DNA of 64,000 bases from Massilia sp. Se16.2.3 (GTDB lineage: Bacteria > Pseudomonadota > Gammaproteobacteria > Burkholderiales > Burkholderiaceae_D), in contig NZ_CP050451.1 of the NCBI RefSeq assembly GCF_014171595.1, forward strand, positions 806,001 to 870,000, in the 5' to 3' direction. Below are positions 9,310 through 18,924 of this stretch, one piece after another. A program made the translations under genes and the position numbers. Below the pieces are notes generated by a model that was not told the origin of the DNA, made no database searches, and worked only from the letters and a program-made list of their open reading frames with translations. How positions within the stretch are numbered: position 1 is the first letter of the stretch; each line of letters opens with the position of its first letter.

Positions 9310-9906
9310 TTAGCGCGCTTCGCCCAGCAAGGCCGGCTTGAGCGAGCGGTCGGCCGGCTTCTCGCCCAGCCAGATGCGCAGCACGGCATTATAGAAATTC
9401 ACATCCGAAATCGGTTCGCCGATCCGCTTGCCGTTCAGCTCGCAGACGGTGCCGGTGCCCGGGATCCAGTCCAGGTGGAGCACGTCGCCCTTCTTGATTT
9501 CGTCGACGGCGGCAAAGATTTCGCCGAGCTTGCCGATCTGGCTGACGATCTTCGCCTTTTCAGCCTTGTCCAGGTTGGCGTTGATCCCTTCCGTGAAAGC
9601 CTTGCCCATGTCGTCGGCGCCAACATCGCGTGCCATCACCAGAGTCACGCGGCGCGGACCTTCCATTTTCAGGATGTCGGCCAGGCCCGTCTTTTTCTCG
9701 GGCAGATAGAGGCCGGCCGCGTAGACCTTGATGATGATCTTGGTGCGCATACCGGCGCCATTGAGTTTCAAGTCCTTGCCGGCAACCTTGTTCGTGTCCT
9801 CGAATTTGATGCCATTCACGTCGACGGCGGCTTGGGCATGCAGTGCCAGGGTCAGCGCCAGCGCCGCGCCGCTGGCAAGGGTGATCGGGTGCTTGAAAGC
9901 GGTCAT
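9310..9906 (-). CDS. Chalcone isomerase-like secreted protein
   Basis: A 198-residue protein with a clear Sec signal peptide (residues 1 to about 26, ending AQAAVDV) and the bacterial chalcone-isomerase-like fold (GAGMRTKIIIKVYAAGLYLP near the N-terminus, then RVTLVMARDVGADDMGKAF and NFYNAVLRIWLGEKP at the end). Bacterial members are periplasmic or outer-membrane-associated and probably bind fatty acids; plant-type flavanone chemistry is not expected. It stands alone, transcribed convergently to the small ORF at 9021, with a palindromic operator-like site about 100 bp upstream of its start. Confidence 0.85.
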   Translation of the reverse strand: MTAFKHPITLASGAALALTLALHAQAAVDVNGIKFEDTNKVAGKDLKLNGAGMRTKIIIKVYAAGLYLPEKKTGLADILKMEGPRRVTLVMARDVGADDMGKAFTEGINANLDKAEKAKIVSQIGKLGEIFAAVDEIKKGDVLHLDWIPGTGTVCELNGKRIGEPISDVNFYNAVLRIWLGEKPADRSLKPALLGEAR

Positions 9907-10005
9907 ATTGTCTCCTGTCCTGTTTTGGTATGCGGGGCTGCCGTGGCGCCAGGCGCCCGAAAAAGTATGGTCGTGCTAAAAGCGACCGTAGCAATATAGC
10001 AGCTA

Positions 10006-10027
10006 AATATTGTCGTACAACAATATT
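10006..10027. promoter_or_regulatory. Palindromic operator-like site upstream of the chalcone isomerase-like gene
   Basis: AATATTGT (10006-10013) and ACAATATT (10020-10027) are perfect inverted arms around a 6-bp spacer. They lie in the AT-rich 166-bp gap between the DUF1003 gene and the downstream start at 9906. The binding protein is unknown. Confidence 0.5.
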
Positions 10028-10072
10028 GAACAGGTATTTTAATGCTGCAAGAGCACAATACAACGGGGACGA

Positions 10073-10618
10073 TCAATGACGTGCAGGGTGGTTTTCGCGT
10101 TCGATCGCTTCGAGGACGGTGTGAGTGTCGGCCGATTGCTTCAGTTCCTCGGCCTCGGCATCGGGCTTGTCGGGCAGGTTGGGCGAATCGTGGCGCAGCT
10201 CTTCGATCATGGCGATGATCTTGCTGGTCTTTTCCTCGGCCAGCAGGCTGATCTGCAAATCGAGGTGGGCATTGTGCTGGGCCAGCAGCGACATGCGGTT
10301 CTGGCGAATCAGGACGGTGGTGGAGATGAGTAAGGCATTCAGGCCGATAATGCCCTGCAGCCAAAAAAAGGGCGGTTCGTCGAACTGGTCGAAGCCCAGC
10401 TCGGGCGCGACCAGATTCCAGGCGATCCAGGCGACGATAAACACCAGATTGGCCACGACATACGCAGGCGTTCCCAACACCTGGCTCATCTTTTCAATCA
10501 GGGCCTGGGCGCGCGGCACCTCTTCTTCGTGGCGTGCGTAATGGTCGGCAATGGTGCCAATGTTCCGGGTTACCGATTGCGGCAGGCGCGAGCGCGCGTC
10601 GTCGTCGTTTTGGGCCAT
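10073..10618 (-). CDS. DUF1003 family membrane protein
   Basis: A 181-residue protein of the DUF1003 family. It has two membrane segments (about 53-75, rich in Val, Ala and Trp, and about 84-105) joined by a short acidic loop, followed by the family-typical NRMSLLAQHNAHLDLQISLL and EEKTSKIIAMIEEL stretches that should form a cytoplasmic coiled helix. The function of the family is unknown. It is the first of a minus-strand run that also includes the chalcone isomerase-like gene, but the 166-bp gap suggests separate promoters. Confidence 0.85.
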   Translation of the reverse strand: MAQNDDDARSRLPQSVTRNIGTIADHYARHEEEVPRAQALIEKMSQVLGTPAYVVANLVFIVAWIAWNLVAPELGFDQFDEPPFFWLQGIIGLNALLISTTVLIRQNRMSLLAQHNAHLDLQISLLAEEKTSKIIAMIEELRHDSPNLPDKPDAEAEELKQSADTHTVLEAIERENHPARH

Positions 10619-10682
10619 CGGCGCAGGATAGCACGGTCGGAAAAAACGCCTTGCCGGGCAGTGCGAGGGGCACCGCGAAGAA

Positions 10683-11582
<900 letters not shown>

Positions 11583-11592
11583 TTATGCCTTA

Positions 11593-11693
11593 GAGCAGCT
11601 AACAAACTGTTCAGGGCAAGACGCATCGTCGAAGACAGTACGACTGTACGGCGAGACGATGCAACGCAGCCATGGGCGGTTTGTTAGCTGCTC
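11593..11693. repeat. 101-bp intergenic inverted-repeat element
   Basis: Perfect 15-bp arms (GAGCAGCTAACAAAC at 11593-11607, inverted at 11679-11693) enclose a second inverted pair (GCATCGTC at 11623-11630, GACGATGC at 11654-11661). The right arm contains the last two Ser codons and TAA stop of rsmD. The element fills most of the gap between rsmD and coaD. Its nested, terminally inverted structure suggests a small non-autonomous repeat. Confidence 0.75.
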
Positions 11694-12328
11694 GTGTTTT
11701 CGTGCAATTTCAGTAAATGGTAGTAGACCATCCCTGCCTTGTCGGCGCGGATCTGTTCCCAGGGCGCGAGCCACTCAGGCGTTTCTTCGCCCGTCGGCAG
11801 GGCATGTTCGGCCTCGACATACACCATGCCGTCCGTCTTCAACAGGTCAACGCACAGCGGCAGCGCCTTGGCGACGAAATCCTGGCCATAGGGCGGATCG
11901 AGGAAGATGACATCGAAACGCTGCCCGCGCAGCGCCAGGTCGCGCGCGACGGCAAAGGCGTCGCCGCGCAGCGGGTGGACATTGTCCGCCTTCAGGGTTT
12001 CCTTGTTGAGTTCGAGCTGGCGCACGGCCGGGCCGTGGAAGTCGAGCATGGTGACGGAACGGGCGCCGCGGCTGGCCGCCTCGAAGCCGAGGGCGCCGCT
12101 GCCGGCGAACAGGTCAAGGCAATCGACCGTTTCCCAGTCGCCGCCGACCTGGTGGTGGATCCAGTTGAAGACGGTTTCGCGTACGCGGTCGGGCGTGGGG
12201 CGCAGGCCGAGGGCGTCGAGCACCGGCAGCAGGCGGCGTTTCCATTGTCCGCCGATGATGCGTACCTGCTGCGGCGCCAGCCGCGGACGGCCGTGCTGGC
12301 CCTGGGGTTTGGTTGGCTTTCTATGCAT
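11684..12328 (-). CDS. rsmD: 16S rRNA (guanine(966)-N(2))-methyltransferase
   Basis: RsmD methylates G966 of 16S rRNA in the 30S subunit, using S-adenosylmethionine. The protein (about 214 residues from the Met at 12328) shows RIIGGQWKRRLLPV at the start, the family PTPDRVRETVFNW segment, the SAM-binding DLFAGSGALGFEAASRGA and the catalytic DPPY in IFLDPPYGQ. It heads a likely rsmD-coaD-ferredoxin run. The final residues and stop fall in an intergenic repeat arm, so the natural C-terminus may have been reshaped by the repeat. Confidence 0.94.
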   Translation of the reverse strand: MHRKPTKPQGQHGRPRLAPQQVRIIGGQWKRRLLPVLDALGLRPTPDRVRETVFNWIHHQVGGDWETVDCLDLFAGSGALGFEAASRGARSVTMLDFHGPAVRQLELNKETLKADNVHPLRGDAFAVARDLALRGQRFDVIFLDPPYGQDFVAKALPLCVDLLKTDGMVYVEAEHALPTGEETPEWLAPWEQIRADKAGMVYYHLLKLHENTSS

Positions 12329-12360
12329 GGCCGGCACTATAGCACCGCCACGCTGCTGCC

Positions 12361-13257
12361 TTATTTCGCTTCCTTGGCCAGCGCATTGAAATCGTTGATC
12401 CAGCCCTGCATGCGCTGCTGGGCGTGCGCCTTTTGCGCCGGGGTTGCCAGGCGGATTGCCGTCAGGATGAAATTGGTGGTGGCGTTGATATAGCTGTCAT
12501 AGAAGGCCTTGCGCTCGGGCGCTTCCATGCGGGCGAGGAACTCGTGCAGCAGGCTGTTGATCATCACTGTCGTCTGTTCCTTGTTCGGCTTGTCGCGGGC
12601 GATCTTGCGCGCCAGGGTGAGGATGCGGCGCTGGCGGTAGATGCGTTCTTCCAGCCAGATCTGGCTGTCGAGCGGACGGGCATCGGAGGCGCGGCGCAGC
12701 GCTTTCTCCTGTTCGTTGGAAAAGCCGCCGAACCACAGCTTGAACTGGTCCATCGACTTGTCGAAGCGCGCCTCATTGCGTTTTTCATTGCTGCCGCTGA
12801 CGAACTTGCGGCGGTATTCCTCGTTCTTCTTGTTGAAACGTTCTTCCATCTGGTCGATCTGGTCGGGCGTGAGCGAGCGCGCCAGGTCGACCATGTCGGG
12901 GACGGCGCGAAAGGCCAGGGTTTCGGTATGGCGGCGGATCTCCCGGTAATCGGCGAGCAGGTCGGCCTGGGTTGGCTGGCCGGCAAGCTGGCGCTGGAAA
13001 GTGCCGAGCAGGGCAGCGTAATCGTCGAGCTGGGTTTTGCGGTGCCATTGGAACAGTTCGCCGATGTCGCGTTTGACCCAATCGCCTTGGTCGCCTTCGA
13101 AGTCCACATAGGCGTCCAGCCACCAGTACAGTAGGGTGTCGCCATGGTTGTAGCTGAAACGGATGGTGCTGCAGGCGGTCAACAGTGCCAATAGCGCGAC
13201 GACGAACAGCGCACGCGTGCGCTGGAACAAGGGGTCATGCATGCTAAACTTTTTCAT
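12361..13257 (-). CDS. DUF6279 family lipoprotein
   Basis: The start at 13257 (MKKFSMHDPL) gives a 298-residue protein with an N-terminal lipoprotein signal ending in the lipobox LLTACS, so it should be lipid-anchored after export. The mature part begins TIRFSYNHGDTLLYWW, characteristic of DUF6279, and is highly charged and helical (many Arg, Lys, Glu), which suggests an extended coiled domain. The function is unknown. It is divergent from glmU with only 27 bp between start codons, so the promoters of each must overlap the other's coding sequence. Confidence 0.86.
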   Translation of the reverse strand: MKKFSMHDPLFQRTRALFVVALLALLTACSTIRFSYNHGDTLLYWWLDAYVDFEGDQGDWVKRDIGELFQWHRKTQLDDYAALLGTFQRQLAGQPTQADLLADYREIRRHTETLAFRAVPDMVDLARSLTPDQIDQMEERFNKKNEEYRRKFVSGSNEKRNEARFDKSMDQFKLWFGGFSNEQEKALRRASDARPLDSQIWLEERIYRQRRILTLARKIARDKPNKEQTTVMINSLLHEFLARMEAPERKAFYDSYINATTNFILTAIRLATPAQKAHAQQRMQGWINDFNALAKEAK

Positions 13258-13284
13258 CTTATTAACTCTTCTTGAATTCGGCCT

Positions 13285-14661
13285 ATGAACGTAGTCATCC
13301 TTGCCGCCGGCATGGGAAAGCGCATGCAGTCCGCGCTGCCTAAAGTGTTGCATCCGCTGGCTGGGAAGCCGCTCCTGCAGCATGTGATCGATACCGCGCG
13401 TGCGCTGCGGCCGAGTAAATTATGCGTGATTTACGGACACGGGGGCGCAGCGGTGCCTGAGATGGTGGCCACGCTGGCGCGTGATGGCGAAGCGCCGATC
13501 GACACCGCGCTGCAGCAGCCGCAACTGGGCACCGGCCACGCCGTGATGCAGGCCGTGCCGCAACTGGACGAGAGCGTGCCGACCCTGGTGCTGTATGGCG
13601 ACGTCCCGCTCACGAGTGTCGATTCGCTGCGCCGCCTGGTCGAGGCTGCGGGTAACGACAAGCTGGGCATTCTCACGGTCGAGCAGGCCAATCCCTTTGG
13701 CCTGGGCCGCATCATCCGCGAAGGCGGGCGCATCGTGCGCATCGTCGAGGAAAAGGATGCGAGCGAAGCCGAGCGCGCGATCCGCGAAATCAACAGCGGC
13801 ATCATGTGCATCCCGACCGCGCACCTCAAACGCTGGCTGGCGGCGCTGTCGAACAACAATGCGCAGGGCGAGTATTACCTGACCGACATCGTGGCCCAAG
13901 CCGTGGCGGACGGCGTCGAGGTGACCTCGGCCTCGCCGTCGGCCGAATGGGAAGTGGCGGGCGTGAACAGCAAGGTGCAGCTGGCGGAACTGGAACGCCG
14001 CCACCAACTGAACATTGCGAACGCCCTGCTGGAAAAAGGCGTGACCCTGATGGACCCGGCGCGCATCGATGTGCGCGGCGAACTGATTTGCGGGCGCGAT
14101 GTCGTGATCGACGTCGGCTGCGTGTTCGAGGGCCGCGTGGAACTGGCCGACGGCGTGCGCATCGGCGCGCACTGCGTCCTGGTGGATGTGAAGGTCGCTG
14201 CCGGTGCGAACATCAAGCCGTTCTGCCACCTGGAAGAAGCGATTGTTGGCCCGGCATCGCAGATCGGCCCGTATGCGCGCCTGCGTCCGGGCACCGAACT
14301 CGGTGAAGATGTCCACATCGGCAACTTCGTCGAGGTGAAAAACAGCCAAATCGCCGCGCACAGCAAGGCGAACCACCTGGCCTATGTCGGCGATGCCACG
14401 GTGGGCTCGCGCGTGAACATCGGCGCCGGCACCATCACCTGTAACTACGATGGCGCCAACAAATTCCGCACCGTGATCGAAGACGACGCCTTCATCGGCA
14501 GCGACAGCCAGCTGGTGGCGCCCGTCACCGTGGGTAAAGGTGCCACGCTCGGCGCCGGCACCACGCTGACGAAGGACGCGCCGGCCGGCAAGCTGACCAT
14601 CTCGCGCCCGAAGCAGATGACGCTCGAAGGCTGGACCCGTCCTGTGAAAACGAACAAGTAA
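13285..14661 (+). CDS. glmU: Bifunctional UDP-N-acetylglucosamine pyrophosphorylase / glucosamine-1-phosphate N-acetyltransferase
   Basis: Makes UDP-GlcNAc for peptidoglycan and lipopolysaccharide in two steps. The 458-residue protein has the N-terminal uridylyltransferase domain ([21 protein letters not shown] at the start, then YGDVPL near residue 107) and a C-terminal left-handed beta-helix acetyltransferase domain ([12 protein letters not shown], then [10 protein letters not shown] at the end). Length is normal. It lies close to glmS, which supplies glucosamine-6-phosphate to the same pathway, with an Lrp-family gene between them on the other strand. Confidence 0.97.
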   Translation: MNVVILAAGMGKRMQSALPKVLHPLAGKPLLQHVIDTARALRPSKLCVIYGHGGAAVPEMVATLARDGEAPIDTALQQPQLGTGHAVMQAVPQLDESVPTLVLYGDVPLTSVDSLRRLVEAAGNDKLGILTVEQANPFGLGRIIREGGRIVRIVEEKDASEAERAIREINSGIMCIPTAHLKRWLAALSNNNAQGEYYLTDIVAQAVADGVEVTSASPSAEWEVAGVNSKVQLAELERRHQLNIANALLEKGVTLMDPARIDVRGELICGRDVVIDVGCVFEGRVELADGVRIGAHCVLVDVKVAAGANIKPFCHLEEAIVGPASQIGPYARLRPGTELGEDVHIGNFVEVKNSQIAAHSKANHLAYVGDATVGSRVNIGAGTITCNYDGANKFRTVIEDDAFIGSDSQLVAPVTVGKGATLGAGTTLTKDAPAGKLTISRPKQMTLEGWTRPVKTNK

Positions 14662-14699
14662 TCCACCGCCTGTACACTGGATATTGACAGCGAAATCAC

Positions 14700-14800
14700 A
14701 GGCAAATCACAGGGATATCCACCGGCTTATGCAGGGTTTTACCGGGGATATCCGCTGTGATTCCACAAGTCATCCACTGAGTTATCCACAGGCAAATCCA
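14700..14800. other. Cluster of DnaA-box-like sequences downstream of glmU
   Basis: A perfect TTATCCACA lies at 14782-14790, with TCATCCACT 12 bp before it and GATATCC segments near 14714 and 14748. The segment lies between the convergent glmU and lrp genes. Its pieces resemble the boxes of the 91-1579 region, but the module spacing is not conserved. A role is not established. Confidence 0.45.
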
Positions 14801-14812
14801 TCGAGCAGTACT

Positions 14813-14874
14813 GTAGGGTGGGCGCCCCGTGCCCACCGATTCAGACCGTAGGGTGGACTCCCGAGTCCACGCGG
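14813..14874. repeat. Two tandem GTAGGGTGG hairpin repeats
   Basis: One unit (14813-14837) matches the left half of the element at 7845 and can fold GTGGGC with GCCCAC. The second (14848-14874) begins GTAGGGTGG and folds GTGGACTC with GAGTCCAC, an 8-bp compensated stem. The changed stem bases that still pair suggest selection for the hairpin. It lies at the 3' ends of glmU and the convergent lrp gene. Confidence 0.65.
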
Positions 14875-14904
14875 TGCAGCGTCAAATCAGCCATGACGTC
14901 CGGT

Positions 14905-15372
14905 TCAAACCGCAATCCGCGTCTCGAACTTGCTCCGGAACGTAGAAAAATACGCCTTCACATTGCGCACATTCGCATGGGTGGCAAACAACCGGTGCGC
15001 CAGCGCGTGATAAGCCGGCATATCGACCACCTGTACCACAAGCACGAAATCCGGCCCGGGCGCCACCCGATAGCACTGCAGCACGGCTTCTTCACTTGCC
15101 ACCAGCGCTTCGAACTGCGCCATCCGCTCGGCCGCCTGCACATCGAGCGTGATCTCGACGATGGCCGTCAGGCGCGCCCCTACCTTCTCCGGCGCGACGA
15201 TCACAACTTGCCGCTCGATAACACCGCGTTCGGTCAAGCTCTTGACCCGACGCAGGCAAGTTGGCGGCGACACGTGTACCAGTTCCGCCAACTCGGCATT
15301 CGTCTGCGATGCATCAGCTTGCAGCGTATTCAGGATGCGACGATCGAGGTCATCCAATTCGGGTAGCGCCAT
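14905..15372 (-). CDS. Lrp/AsnC family transcriptional regulator
   Basis: The 155-residue protein begins LDDLDRRILNTLQADA, followed by the recognition region NAELAELVHVSPPTCLRRVKSL and a C-terminal RAM ligand-binding domain (residues about 70-150). It lies between glmU and glmS on the opposite strand and is divergent from glmS with 161 bp between them. That gap contains a dyad of the Lrp-box type, so autoregulation and control of glmS are plausible but inferred. The effector amino acid is unknown. Confidence 0.9.
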   Translation of the reverse strand: MALPELDDLDRRILNTLQADASQTNAELAELVHVSPPTCLRRVKSLTERGVIERQVVIVAPEKVGARLTAIVEITLDVQAAERMAQFEALVASEEAVLQCYRVAPGPDFVLVVQVVDMPAYHALAHRLFATHANVRNVKAYFSTFRSKFETRIAV

Positions 15373-15405
15373 ATTGAAATCCTGAGAAAGAAATCCGCTT
15401 ATCTA

Positions 15406-15420
15406 TGAAATATCATTTCA
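15406..15420. promoter_or_regulatory. Lrp-type operator candidate
   Basis: TGAAATATCATTTCA is a perfect dyad (TGAAAT, 3-bp spacer, ATTTCA) in the lrp/glmS divergent region. Related half-sites (GATGAAATTTT near 15434, and ATTTCATC near 15475) repeat nearby, as expected for cooperative Lrp/AsnC binding. Confidence 0.55.
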
Positions 15421-15533
15421 TCACCATTCACCGATGAAATTTTATAACAAAATTGGCCACACTCTGTACGCATATTTCATCACCGTTGCCATACGATATG
15501 CCCCGTTGCTAATTTTTTAAATGAGGTTCGTCC

Positions 15534-17363
15534 ATGTGCGGTATCGTCGGAGCAGTTGCGCAGCGTAATATCACCCCCATCCTGATCGAGGGCCTGAAAC
15601 GCCTCGAATACCGCGGTTACGATTCCTGCGGCGTGGCGCTGCACGTCGAAGGACGCCTGGCCCGCTCGCGCAGCACCTCGCGCGTGGCCGACCTCGAAAC
15701 GCAAATCGCCGGTACCGGCCTGCAAGGTTTCACGGGCATTGCCCATACCCGCTGGGCCACCCACGGCGCCCCGGCTTCGCACAATGCCCACCCGCACTTC
15801 TCGCCAAACGAAGAAGCGGCGCGCATCGCGCTGGTGCATAACGGCATCATCGAAAACCACGACGAGCTGCGCCGCGAATTGACCGAACTCGGCTATGTCT
15901 TCACGAGCCAGACCGATACCGAAGTCATCGCCCACCTGGTCGACCACATGTACAACGGCGACCTGTTCGACACCGTCCAGCAAGCCGTGAAGCGCCTGCA
16001 CGGCGCCTACGCGATTGCCGTGTTCTCGCGCGAGGAACCGCACCGCGTCGTCGCCGCACGCCAGGGCTCGCCGCTGATCGTCGGCGTCGGCGAAGGCGAG
16101 AATTTCGTTGCGTCGGACGCGATGGCGCTGGCCGGCACCACCAACCAGATCATCTACCTGGAAGAAGGCGACGTCGTCGACCTGCAACTGTCGCGCTACT
16201 GGATCGTCGACGTCGACGGCAAACCGGTCGAGCGCGAAGTCAAAACCGTGCACGCCCACACCGGCGCCGCCGAGCTTGGCCCGTACCGCCACTACATGCA
16301 GAAGGAAATTTTTGAACAGCCACGCGTCATCGGCGACACGCTGGAAGGTGTCACCGGCATCATGCCGGAACTGTTCGGCGACAACGCTTATAAGGTCTTC
16401 AAGCAGATCGACCGCGTGCTGATCCTGGCCTGCGGCACCAGCTACTATGCCGGCCTGACTGCGAAATACTGGATCGAGTGCATCGCCAAGGTGCCGGTCA
16501 ATGTCGAGATCGCCAGCGAATACCGTTATCGCGACAGCGTGCCGCACCCGAACACCCTGGTCGTCACCATTTCGCAATCGGGCGAAACCGCCGACACCCT
16601 GGCTGCGCTGAAGCACGCACGCAGCCTCGGCATGCCGCACACGCTGACGATCTGCAACGTCTCGACCAGCGCCATGGTGCGCGAATGCGAACTGGCCTAC
16701 ATCACCCGCGCCGGTGTCGAAGTCGGCGTCGCCTCGACCAAGGCGTTCACCACCCAGCTGGCCGCCCTGTTCCTGCTGACCCTGACGCTGGCGCAAGTGA
16801 ACGGCCGCCTGACGGACGAGGAAGAAGCCGAACACCTGAAACAGATGCGCCACCTGCCGGTCGCCATCTCGGCGGTGCTGGCACTGGAGCCCCAGATCAT
16901 CGCCTGGGCCGAGGAGTTCGCTCGCAAGGAAAACGCCCTCTTCCTCGGCCGCGGCATGCACTACCCGATCGCCCTGGAAGGCGCGCTGAAACTGAAGGAA
17001 ATCTCGTACATCCACGCCGAGGCCTATCCTGCCGGCGAACTGAAACACGGCCCGCTGGCGCTGGTGACCGAAGAAATGCCGGTGGTGACGATCGCCCCGA
17101 ACGACGCGCTGCTGGAAAAGCTGAAATCGAACATGCAGGAAGTGCGCGCGCGCGGCGGCCAGCTGTACGTGTTTGCCGACGTCGATTCGCGTATCGTCTC
17201 CGGCGACGGCCTGCACGTGATCCGCCTGCCGGAGCACTATGGCGAACTCTCCCCAATCCTGCACGTGTGCGCGCTGCAGCTGCTGGCCTATCACACGGCG
17301 CTGGCACGCGGTACGGACGTCGACAAGCCGCGTAACCTGGCGAAGTCGGTGACGGTGGAATAA
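15534..17363 (+). CDS. glmS: Glutamine--fructose-6-phosphate aminotransferase (isomerizing)
   Basis: Converts fructose-6-phosphate and glutamine to glucosamine-6-phosphate, the entry step of amino-sugar synthesis. The 609-residue protein has the class II glutamine amidotransferase domain starting MCGIVGAV, with Cys2 as the N-terminal nucleophile after Met removal, followed by two SIS sugar-isomerase domains ([13 protein letters not shown], and the KHGPLALV region) and the conserved ending [11 protein letters not shown]. Length and motifs are complete. A strong terminator follows. No glmS ribozyme-like structure was recognised in the short leader. Confidence 0.97.
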   Translation: MCGIVGAVAQRNITPILIEGLKRLEYRGYDSCGVALHVEGRLARSRSTSRVADLETQIAGTGLQGFTGIAHTRWATHGAPASHNAHPHFSPNEEAARIALVHNGIIENHDELRRELTELGYVFTSQTDTEVIAHLVDHMYNGDLFDTVQQAVKRLHGAYAIAVFSREEPHRVVAARQGSPLIVGVGEGENFVASDAMALAGTTNQIIYLEEGDVVDLQLSRYWIVDVDGKPVEREVKTVHAHTGAAELGPYRHYMQKEIFEQPRVIGDTLEGVTGIMPELFGDNAYKVFKQIDRVLILACGTSYYAGLTAKYWIECIAKVPVNVEIASEYRYRDSVPHPNTLVVTISQSGETADTLAALKHARSLGMPHTLTICNVSTSAMVRECELAYITRAGVEVGVASTKAFTTQLAALFLLTLTLAQVNGRLTDEEEAEHLKQMRHLPVAISAVLALEPQIIAWAEEFARKENALFLGRGMHYPIALEGALKLKEISYIHAEAYPAGELKHGPLALVTEEMPVVTIAPNDALLEKLKSNMQEVRARGGQLYVFADVDSRIVSGDGLHVIRLPEHYGELSPILHVCALQLLAYHTALARGTDVDKPRNLAKSVTVE

Positions 17364-17400
17364 GCCCCTTGTTGTCGCGGCAGCCAATTCTGCCGTAACG

Positions 17401-17436
17401 AAAAAAAGCCCGGACAGCCTGTCCGGGCTTTTTATT
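17401..17436 (+). terminator. Rho-independent terminator after glmS
   Basis: An A-run, then AAGCCCGGACA pairing with TGTCCGGGCTT around a short loop, then a T-run. It lies about 40 bp past the glmS stop and separates housekeeping genes from the arsenic cluster. Confidence 0.9.
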
Positions 17437-17683
17437 TTTGCGAGGCCGATCCCTGCCATCAGTCCCTTGCGTAGCGCCTCGCCCCAGGCACAGCCAGCGC
17501 TCGCGCAGCGGCGTACCACTACCCCAAAGCAACACCCCATTAAGCCCGGCAACACCTCCCTTCCCCTTCGTACAGGCACTGACCAATCGGACAGTAGGCG
17601 CCCGCATAGCCCCTCCCTATACTCGGCCACGAATACGCTTTTGCACACAGTAAAAGGTATTTCACCTAACGCGGAGAGTGAAC
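17437..17683. other. 247-bp upstream region of the arsenic-type operon
   Basis: No gene is seen. A TATACT-like -10 candidate lies near 17617 and GGAGAG ribosome site at 17672-17677, but there is no strong -35 and no recognisable ArsR-type dyad. The operon promoter is presumably here. Confidence 0.4.
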
Positions 17684-18343
17684 ATGTCTGAAGTCGACCC
17701 TATTGCAAACACCGGTTCGTCCTGCTGCCCGCCTCGTCCGGGACAGGCGGCCGCGGCATCCTGCTGCGCACCGAGCGCGGCTGCCCCAAGCGCTGCGGCA
17801 TGCTGCGCCCCGGCTCCAAGCCAGGCCGCCGGCTGCGGCGGCGCCGTGATCCTTGACGACGGTACCGACGAAGTGAGCGCGGTCGACTTCCCGAACGAGC
17901 GCCGCATCCACATCAGCCTGAACGTCAGGAACCTCAAGAAATCGCTCTGGTTCTATCGCATCCTGTTCAACCGCAACCCGAGCAAGCTGCGCGAGGACTA
18001 CGCCAAGTTCGAGCCGACCGTCCCGCCCGTGAACTTCACCCTCAATGAGCACGCCGACGCCATCGACCGCGACGGCCACTTCGGTATCGAGGTCAAGAGC
18101 ACCGAGGCCGTGCAGGCCGTGATCAACCGCATGACGGCCGCCGGCATGACGGTCAATACCCGCGAGACGCAGGTGTCGTGCTGCTATTCGGTGCAGGACA
18201 AGGTCTGGGTGGTCGACCCCGACGGTAACCACTGGGAAGTCTTTGTCGTCACCAACAGCGAAGCGGTCGAAGGCTGCGGCCTTTCCTGCATCTGCTACGA
18301 CAAGGAAACCGGCGGCTGCAACTGGAAATCGAACCGCGATTAA
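17684..18343 (+). CDS. ArsI/CadI family metalloenzyme with Cys-rich N-terminal extension
   Basis: The 219-residue protein contains a vicinal-oxygen-chelate domain of the ArsI/CadI family, whose ArsI members cleave the C-As bond of trivalent organoarsenicals. The expected ligands are present: H76, H132 and E185 for the metal, and the vicinal pair C166-C167 for the arsenical. A Cys-containing tail (CGLSCIC, residues 198-204) follows. Unusually, the first ~50 residues carry three Cys-Cys pairs (14-15, 27-28, 40-41) plus C51 in Ala/Pro-rich spacer, like a thiol metal-binding arm. The start at 17684 has GGAGAG before it. It heads the operon; a second copy follows. CadI-type cadmium binding is the alternative role. 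Confidence 0.88.
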   Translation: MSEVDPIANTGSSCCPPRPGQAAAASCCAPSAAAPSAAACCAPAPSQAAGCGGAVILDDGTDEVSAVDFPNERRIHISLNVRNLKKSLWFYRILFNRNPSKLREDYAKFEPTVPPVNFTLNEHADAIDRDGHFGIEVKSTEAVQAVINRMTAAGMTVNTRETQVSCCYSVQDKVWVVDPDGNHWEVFVVTNSEAVEGCGLSCICYDKETGGCNWKSNRD

Positions 18344-18409
18344 AACGCCCCCGTCGCGCATTCCAGCCGCATCCGATCCCGCATCGCCCAACCCATTACG
18401 AGAGCCGCC

Positions 18410-18916
18410 ATGGACCAGAACACGAACACCGCAGCCCCGGCCGAAGCCGAGCCCTTCCAGCTGAAACCCGCCAATTTCCCTGGCGACGAGCGCATCCATA
18501 TCAGCATCAACGTGGCCGACCTGTTCGACTCCGTCAACTTCTACCGCCATTTCTTCGGCATCGATCCAGTCAAGATCCGCGAAGGCTATGCCAAGTTCGA
18601 CGTGCAGGATCCGCCGCTGAATTTCTCCGTCAACGAAAACCCGCTCGACACCCGCACGCAAGGCCACCTGGGCATCCAGGTGAAAAGCACGCGCGTGGTG
18701 AAGGACACCTATGCACGCCTGCTGAAAGCCGGCTTCAAGATCCTGACCGAGGACGGTGCCGAGTGCTGCTACGCGGTGCAGACCAAGATGTGGGTGGCCG
18801 ACCCGGACGGCAACCGCTGGGAAGTGTTCTGCACCACGGTGCCGGATGCCGAACAGGGTTGTGGCGAAGACTGCATCTGCCACCAGGAATTCGAACGCAG
18901 CGTCGTCACCCAATAA
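18410..18916 (+). CDS. ArsI/CadI family metalloenzyme, second copy
   Basis: A 168-residue paralogue of the preceding gene without the Cys-rich extension. Equivalent ligands are conserved: H30 (ERIHISINV), H86 (GHLGIQ), C119-C120 (ECCYAVQ) and E138 (NRWEVF), and the C-terminus again carries CGEDCIC. Known ArsI enzymes are non-haem Fe(II) dioxygenases that demethylate trivalent methylarsenicals or split aromatic arsenicals. It starts 66 bp after the first copy, and 8 bp precede the next gene, so all are in one operon. Divergence between the two copies suggests different substrates or an enzyme plus a sequestering partner. Confidence 0.88.
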   Translation: MDQNTNTAAPAEAEPFQLKPANFPGDERIHISINVADLFDSVNFYRHFFGIDPVKIREGYAKFDVQDPPLNFSVNENPLDTRTQGHLGIQVKSTRVVKDTYARLLKAGFKILTEDGAECCYAVQTKMWVADPDGNRWEVFCTTVPDAEQGCGEDCICHQEFERSVVTQ

Positions 18917-18924
18917 GAGGCCAT

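Noticed and set aside
15373..15533. glmS ribozyme in the glmS leader
   Set aside because: That riboswitch is typical of Firmicutes, and the short AT-rich leader shows no matching paired core.
15480..17648. 722-codon minus-strand frame opposite glmS
   Set aside because: It is the antisense shadow of the complete glmS gene and matches no protein.
17666..18913. 415-codon minus-strand frame opposite the two ArsI-like genes
   Set aside because: Antisense shadow; the plus strand has ligand-complete ArsI-type domains and ribosome sites.
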